A stretch of 64,000 nt of DNA from Sphingomonas sp. SORGH_AS_0950 (GTDB taxonomy: Bacteria > Pseudomonadota > Alphaproteobacteria > Sphingomonadales > Sphingomonadaceae), in the NCBI RefSeq assembly GCF_030818415.1, contig NZ_JAUTAE010000001.1, forward strand, positions 3,746,001-3,810,000. Reading direction: 5' to 3'. A program made the translations under genes and the position numbers. Within the stretch, counting starts at the first letter, position 1. Every line of letters starts with the position of its first letter. Below, piece by piece: positions 59,380-64,000 of this stretch. The notes beneath the pieces were generated by a model. It did no database searches and was not told the origin of the DNA. It worked only from the letters and a program-made list of their open reading frames with translations.

Positions 59380-61517
59380 GCCGCCTGGCTTCGCGCGCCG
59401 CCCTGTCCGGCCTTGGTCATGGTCGCCAGCGCATTGGCCTTGGGCTGGTCGAGCAATATCTGGCCCTGGTCGATCACGATGATCCGGTCGACCAGTTCGA
59501 GCACGCGCATCCGGTGGGTGGCGACGATGACGGTGCGGCCCCGGCTCCACTCGCGGAAGCGTTCGATGAACTGGCGTTCGGCGGTTTCGTCCATCGCGGC
59601 GGTCGGCTCGTCGAGCAGCACGACCTGCGGCTGGCGGATCAGCAGCCGCGCGAGCAGCAGCGCCTGTTGCTGCCCGCCCGACAGGCCACGCCCGCCCTCC
59701 AGCACGCGGTGCTCCAGCCCGTCGCGCAGCCGCCGGACGAAATCGACCGCGCCGACCATGGCGAGCGCGGCCAGGATCGCCTCGTCGCGCGCCATCGGTG
59801 CGCCCATGGTCAGATTCTCGCGCAGCGTCCCGTGGAACAGGCGGCTGTCCTGGGTCAGCAGCGCGACGTCGCGGCGGACATCGCCGGGATCGATCTGGTG
59901 CAGCGCGAGATCGTCGAGCAGCACCTCGCCCGATATCGGCTGGAGCATCCCCGACAGGCCTTGCAGCAGCGTGGACTTGCCCGCCCCGTTGCGGCCGAGC
60001 AGCGCGATCGTCTCGCCCGCCGCGATATCCAGCCGGGGGACGGTCAGCGCCGGGGGCGCATCGGGATCGGCATAGCCGAACACTGCCGAGCGCAGCGCGA
60101 AGCGCCCGGCGACCGAGGGCAGGGGGATGCGATGCTCGGCATCGGGGTGGTCGACCGGCAGCGCCATGATCTGGTTCAGGCTCTGCGCGGCGACCTTGGC
60201 ATGCTGATAGCGGCCGAGAAGGTGCGACACCTGCCCCATCGGCGCCATCATCCGGCTGGCCAGCATCGAGGTCGCGACCAGCGCGCCGGTCGTGATGTCG
60301 CCCGCGATGACCATCGGCGCGCCGACGAAGATCACGGTCGCATAGACCGCATTCTGCACGCTCTGCGCCCAGGTCGACAGGCTGGCGGTCAGCCCGCGCA
60401 GGCGCAACTGCGCCTCGCCCGCGACCGCGTTGCAATGGTTCCACTGGCGCTGGAAACGCTCCTCGGCCTGGAGCGTCTTGATATCCTCGATCCCCTGCAC
60501 CGCCTCGACCAGCAGGGCGTTGCGCAGCGAGGTCTCGCGCATCGACTCGGTGGCATGCGCGCGCAGCCGCCGCTGGGCGAGGAGGCTCGGCAGCAGGAGC
60601 GCGACCAGCGCCACCACCGGCACCAGCGCCAGCGTGCCGCCGATGAAGCAGAGGATGGCGAGGAACAGCAGGAAGAAGGGAAGGTCCGCCACCGCCGCGA
60701 CGGTGGTCGAGGTCAGCATGTCGCGCACCTGGTCCAGATCGCGAAGCTGCGCGATGAAGGTGCCGGTCGAGGTCGGCCGCGCGCGGTTGCGGACGCGCAG
60801 CGCATGGCCGAACACCCGGTCGGACAGCCGTAGGTCGGCGCGCTTGCCGAGGATATCGGTGATGCCGACCCGCAGCCGCCGCAGGACATAATCGAACCCG
60901 GTCGCCAGCAGCACGCCCAGGAACAGGATATAGAGCGTCGGCATCGACTGGGCAGGGACCACCCGGTCATAGACCTGCATCGAGAACAGCACGCCCGCCA
61001 GCCCCAGGCAGTTGGTCACGACCGAGGCGATGGCGACATGCCCGTAGCCCCGCGCATCCTGGAGCAGGATGTCGCGCAGCCAGTGCGGCTGGAAGGGGCG
61101 GATATAGCTGTCGACGCGGACATCGGCGGCCGAGCGCGACGGGCGGGGGATGACGAAGACGCGGGTCTGTTCGACCAGCGCGGCGAGCGGTCGCTGGACC
61201 GCCAGATCGCCCTCGCCCGCGACGGTGAACAGCGCCTGCCCCCCGGCATCGATCGCGGTGATCAGCGCCAGCTCGCCGTCCGCCAGGCACGCGATAACCG
61301 GCAGCCGCCAGCTGGTCAGCCGGACGCTGGCCGGGGCGGCGAAGCGCACCGACAGGCCCGAGGCGCGAGCGAGCGCGCGGACCCGCATCTCCTCGTCGCC
61401 CTCGCCCTGCCATAGTGCGGTCAGCCGCGCGCGCTGTTCGGCAAAGGGCATGCGGTAATGGCGGGCGACCTGGCCCATCATGTCGATCCAGCCCTGCGCA
61501 TCGGCGGGCGCGGTCAC
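59376..61517 (-). CDS. Type I secretion ABC transporter/ATPase (LapB-like)
   Basis: A 713-aa T1SS exporter. The N-terminal ~130 aa form a C39-peptidase-like domain without a catalytic Cys, typical of exporters of RTX adhesins. The six-helix membrane part follows, then the ATPase with Walker A GRNGAGKS near residue 508, signature LSGGQQQ, Walker B VVLLDEPTAAMD and H-loop VATHRMR. I use the GTG at 61517, which overlaps the TolC stop (GTGA). It is translationally coupled to both neighbours. Confidence 0.93.
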   Translation of the reverse strand: MTAPADAQGWIDMMGQVARHYRMPFAEQRARLTALWQGEGDEEMRVRALARASGLSVRFAAPASVRLTSWRLPVIACLADGELALITAIDAGGQALFTVAGEGDLAVQRPLAALVEQTRVFVIPRPSRSAADVRVDSYIRPFQPHWLRDILLQDARGYGHVAIASVVTNCLGLAGVLFSMQVYDRVVPAQSMPTLYILFLGVLLATGFDYVLRRLRVGITDILGKRADLRLSDRVFGHALRVRNRARPTSTGTFIAQLRDLDQVRDMLTSTTVAAVADLPFFLLFLAILCFIGGTLALVPVVALVALLLPSLLAQRRLRAHATESMRETSLRNALLVEAVQGIEDIKTLQAEERFQRQWNHCNAVAGEAQLRLRGLTASLSTWAQSVQNAVYATVIFVGAPMVIAGDITTGALVATSMLASRMMAPMGQVSHLLGRYQHAKVAAQSLNQIMALPVDHPDAEHRIPLPSVAGRFALRSAVFGYADPDAPPALTVPRLDIAAGETIALLGRNGAGKSTLLQGLSGMLQPISGEVLLDDLALHQIDPGDVRRDVALLTQDSRLFHGTLRENLTMGAPMARDEAILAALAMVGAVDFVRRLRDGLEHRVLEGGRGLSGGQQQALLLARLLIRQPQVVLLDEPTAAMDETAERQFIERFREWSRGRTVIVATHRMRVLELVDRIIVIDQGQILLDQPKANALATMTKAGQGGARSQAA

Positions 61518-62830
61518 AGCGTCACCCCCCGGATGCTGGTGCCGGTCAGCCCGAAATCGTCGCGCGCCTGGCCCGAGACATAGAGGCATTCCACCGCCAG
61601 TCGCCGCAGGTCATGCTGGGTATTTGCCGCGTCGAAGCGCGCCTGCTGCAATTCCTGTTCGGCGTTGAGCAGGTCGACCAGCGTGCGCGTGCCCATCTCC
61701 AGATATTGCAGGCGATAGAGCTTGCCCGTCTCGACCATATTGTCCTGCCGTTCGGCGAGCGTGGCGAGCAGTTGCGACAGCCCGGCCATCTGCTGCTGCG
61801 CCTCGGCGAGTTGCTGGCCCGCCTCGTTGCGCGCCTGCCGCTCGGCGGCCTCGGCGGCGCGGACGCCGTAATCGGCGCTGCGCGCGCGGGCGCGCACCGC
61901 ATTGCCGCCGAACACGTCGCTGGTGACGTTCAACCCGAAATTATAGAGGCTCCGGTCGGAAAAGGGCGACGACACATCGGCCGAGGCATCGCCCGCCAGC
62001 GCGATGGTGGGCAGCCGACCGGCATGGGCGCGCCGCGCCTCGGCGGTCGCCTGTTCATATTGCGCGCGGGCCCGCATGATCGCGGGCACATCGGCCCAGT
62101 CGACTGTCATCGCGCGGCCGCAGCTGCGCAACAGCCAGTCGGGCACCTGCGGATCGACCGCGGGCGCGCTCTCGCGGCCCAGCAGGAAGGACAGGCTGGT
62201 GGTCCAGCGGCGCTGTTCCGCCTCGATCCGGGTCAGCGTCGCGCGCGCGGCGGCGACCCGCGACTGGGCCTGGAGCGCGTCGGAGCGCGTCGTCGCGCCC
62301 TTGCCGAACCGCTTTTCGACCAGCGCGCTGATATCCTCGATCCGTGCCAGCTGCTCCATCGCGATGGCGCGCAGCGCGGCGTTGCGCTGGACCTCGATCA
62401 TCGCAAAGCCGGTGTCGCGGATCAGCGCGTCCACCGCCAGCAACAGGTCGGCGCGCCCGATCCGGGTGCCCGCGCGCGCCGATTCCACCGCGCCCGCGAC
62501 CTTGCCGAAATCATACAGCATCTGCGAGGCGGACAGTTGCGGCCGGGGGCGCCAGCCGGTGCTGATCCGGCTGTCATAGCCGCTGCCGACGCCCGCGCTG
62601 ATTCGGGGGAGATAGCCCGCGCGCGCAACCTCGACATCCTCGCCGCGCGCGTCCAGCGTCGCGCTGGCCTGCGTGACCGAGGGGTGCCAGGCCAGCACCT
62701 CGCGCATGGCGCTTTCCATCGTGACGGCCGGTTCGGCCGATACGGGAGGGCTTGCCATGATCACCGCCAGAACAGCCGCCATCACCCTTTCCGATCGTCG
62801 CTGGTAGCGTTCACGCCACTCTGTTCTCAT
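61514..62830 (-). CDS. TolC-family outer-membrane channel protein
   Basis: The outer-membrane exit channel of the T1SS, 438 aa. A signal peptide (VMAAVLAVIMASPPVSA) is followed by two TolC repeat regions of long helices (EVEVARAGYLPRISAGVGSG; SQMLYDFGKVAGAVESARAG), and the end has LQYLEMGTRTLVDLLNAEQE. It resembles the LapE/AggA group. Start may be M17 at 62782, still before the signal peptide. It leads the three-gene T1SS unit and has its own promoter region after the terminator. Confidence 0.92.
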   Translation of the reverse strand: MRTEWRERYQRRSERVMAAVLAVIMASPPVSAEPAVTMESAMREVLAWHPSVTQASATLDARGEDVEVARAGYLPRISAGVGSGYDSRISTGWRPRPQLSASQMLYDFGKVAGAVESARAGTRIGRADLLLAVDALIRDTGFAMIEVQRNAALRAIAMEQLARIEDISALVEKRFGKGATTRSDALQAQSRVAAARATLTRIEAEQRRWTTSLSFLLGRESAPAVDPQVPDWLLRSCGRAMTVDWADVPAIMRARAQYEQATAEARRAHAGRLPTIALAGDASADVSSPFSDRSLYNFGLNVTSDVFGGNAVRARARSADYGVRAAEAAERQARNEAGQQLAEAQQQMAGLSQLLATLAERQDNMVETGKLYRLQYLEMGTRTLVDLLNAEQELQQARFDAANTQHDLRRLAVECLYVSGQARDDFGLTGTSIRGVTL

Positions 62831-62880
62831 CAGGCGCCTTTCCTAGCCTCTCCAGCGCCGGAGTTCGGCTAAACTACTTT

Positions 62881-62922
62881 AATAAAAAAAGAAAAGTGCC
62901 GAAGACTGGCGCCTTCGGCACT
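62881..62922 (-). terminator. Rho-independent terminator after the large surface-protein gene
   Basis: On the minus strand the perfect 10-bp stem AGTGCCGAAG/CTTCGGCACT has an eight-base loop and is followed by a T-rich run of 14 bases. It closes the surface-protein transcript before tolC. Confidence 0.93.
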
Positions 62923-62960
62923 CCCAATCACGTCCATTTCCGGAGTGGTGACCGCATTCG

Positions 62961-64000
62961 TCACATTATGTGCATGGTCGCCAGCTTCTCCTGCTCGGGA
63001 TCGGCCGAAACGGTCAGATAGCCCAGCGGATCGTCGACGATCGGCGCGGCGTCGATGGGACCGATATCAGTGGCGATCGCGGTCGATCCCCGATCGTCGT
63101 CGGTCAGGGTGACGGTCGCGGGCTGCTGCGTCTCCAGATAGCGGGTCAGCACCGCCTCCAGATCGCCCTGGCCCTCCATCAGCGACAGGGCGATGCGCGC
63201 ATCGCCATGGTCGGCGGTGACCACCGGCGCGGGCTGGTCGATGTCCGCCATCATCGGCACCACGTCGAGCGCCAGATGATCCATGCCATCGGCATCGAGC
63301 GCGGTGATCGTCGCGGCCGGGAAGGCCGGGGCGACGCCGTTGTTGATGTCGACCGCGACGTCCAGCCGCGCGGTCGCCACCTGCCCGTCGGGCTGGACGA
63401 TCTGATAGGTGAAGCTGTCCACCGGATCGACCGCCGAATAGCCCAGCGTCGTGCTCGGCTGGTAGCTATACTGTCCGACCTCGTTGATCGTCAGCGTGCC
63501 GTGCGCCCCCGTCAGCGTCAGCGGCGTGTCGCCCACCGCGACGAAGCGGCCGCCCGACAACATCCGGATTTCCAGGAAGTCGCTGCCCGGCGCGTCGTTC
63601 GCCAGCAGGTCGCCGCTGACGGGGGTCGTGCCGGTCAGCGCGAACTGGTCGAGATGGGTGACCGTCTGGGCGACATAGACGCTGCTCGTATAGCCGGTGC
63701 CCAGCGCGTTGGTGCTGGTGACGGTGTAGTTGTAGGTGCCCGAGGGCAACCCGGTCATCGTCACGCTGAGCCCGGTGCCCAGGACCCCGCCAATGCCCGC
63801 CACGCCGGTGCCCGAATTTGTGCCGACCACCGTGCCCGCCGCATTGGTGACGGTGATCGTATAGCTGGGCAGCAGCGCCAGCCCCGGCGCGATGACCGCC
63901 GACAGGGTGACGTTGGCGACGCTGTTGGCGTCCACCGTGAAGCTGTCGACGGCCCGCCCGGTCTGCGGCCCGGACAATATGCTCGCCAGCGGCGTGGTGA
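62961..64000 (-). CDS. C-terminus of a large secreted surface protein (adhesin-like), truncated by window edge
   Basis: The open frame continues past the window end, so only the last ~346 aa are seen. It has an Ig-like stretch (SYTITVTNAAGTVVGTNSGT; GLPSGTYNYTVTSTNALG), then a cadherin/VCBS-like repeat (GDLLANDAPGSDFLEIRM; GTLTINEVGQYSYQPSTTLG), then an acidic Asp/Ala-rich end (TVTLTDDDRGS). The low-Cys, Thr/Val/Gly-rich composition is that of T1SS-secreted adhesins, and the T1SS genes follow at once. No RTX nonapeptides are visible in this part. Confidence 0.82.
   Translation of the reverse strand, partial: TTPLASILSGPQTGRAVDSFTVDANSVANVTLSAVIAPGLALLPSYTITVTNAAGTVVGTNSGTGVAGIGGVLGTGLSVTMTGLPSGTYNYTVTSTNALGTGYTSSVYVAQTVTHLDQFALTGTTPVSGDLLANDAPGSDFLEIRMLSGGRFVAVGDTPLTLTGAHGTLTINEVGQYSYQPSTTLGYSAVDPVDSFTYQIVQPDGQVATARLDVAVDINNGVAPAFPAATITALDADGMDHLALDVVPMMADIDQPAPVVTADHGDARIALSLMEGQGDLEAVLTRYLETQQPATVTLTDDDRGSTAIATDIGPIDAAPIVDDPLGYLTVSADPEQEKLATMHIM

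Noticed and set aside
59514..60833. 439-aa plus-strand frame opposite the ABC transporter
   Set aside because: Arg/Gln/His-rich shadow with no motif.

Overview
The window is about 64 kb of high-GC DNA (roughly two thirds G+C). Its gene content and repeats point to a chromosome of the alphaproteobacterial family Sphingomonadaceae, most likely a Sphingomonas. The main pointers are a gspD-N type II secretion operon, a SUF operon headed by an Rrf2 regulator, ScfR-type control of isocitrate lyase, candidate EcfG (GGAAC-N16/17-CGTT) promoters, and short palindromic repeats of the kinds common in sphingomonads. I saw no integrase, transposase, CRISPR array or phage module.

Layout. 1-10506: type II secretion operon gspD(partial)-E-F-G-H-I-J-K-L-M-N, with mostly overlapping start and stop codons. 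10588-10664: tRNA-His. 10797-11843: amino-acid dehydrogenase. 12071-18204: SUF iron-sulfur operon sufR-sufB-(small unknown ORF)-sufC-sufD-sufS-sufT-sufA. 18414-24687: housekeeping and stress genes (HAD phosphatase, Cu/Zn SOD, RNA ligase-like phosphodiesterase, a frameshifted Bax-inhibitor-family gene, transglutaminase, small acidic protein, extensin-like protein, NUDIX hydrolase). 24785-24860: tRNA-Ala(CGC). 25108-31551: DUF2171 low-complexity protein, NADP-dependent oxidoreductase, zinc metallopeptidase, 3-hydroxybutyrate dehydrogenase, DUF4893 protein and CDF transporter. 31682-34732: glyoxylate-shunt isocitrate lyase with a 52-aa companion and a divergent ScfR/RamB-like regulator. 34791-39561: GGDEF-EAL protein, single-domain response regulator, aldo/keto reductase and small genes. 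39582-49620: a carbohydrate locus. 49908-52851: fructose-1,6-bisphosphatase, serine acetyltransferase and a glutamine-amidotransferase-like hydrolase. 52864-57650: fused PepSY/flavodoxin/FNR reductase divergent from a TonB-dependent receptor, with a Fur-box candidate between. 57673-64000: MarR regulator, complete type I secretion apparatus (HlyD, ABC, TolC) and the C-terminus of a large surface protein that runs off the window.

The most interesting system is at 39582-49620. A GMC flavoprotein, a Tat-exported gluconate-2-dehydrogenase-subunit-3-like partner and a c-type cytochrome look like a periplasmic sugar/glycoside 3-dehydrogenase. A DUF1080 (3-keto-disaccharide hydrolase family) protein, three different TIM-barrel isomerase/epimerases (two with Tat signals), an MFS importer, a Gfo/Idh/MocA oxidoreductase and a LacI regulator would then handle the 3-keto product. 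A LacI-type palindrome sits in the divergent promoter. The reading is by family and context; the substrate cannot be told from sequence.

A second theme is that palindromic intergenic elements have become parts of genes. They encode the long leaders of the pseudopilins GspH and GspI, separate gspE from gspF with a nested ~380-bp palindrome, and supply the Shine-Dalgarno sequence of sufS. Other points are a 51%-GC unknown ORF inside the suf operon, a one-base frameshift in a Bax-inhibitor gene, matched inverted-repeat operators before sufR and epsC, and three candidate general-stress promoters.
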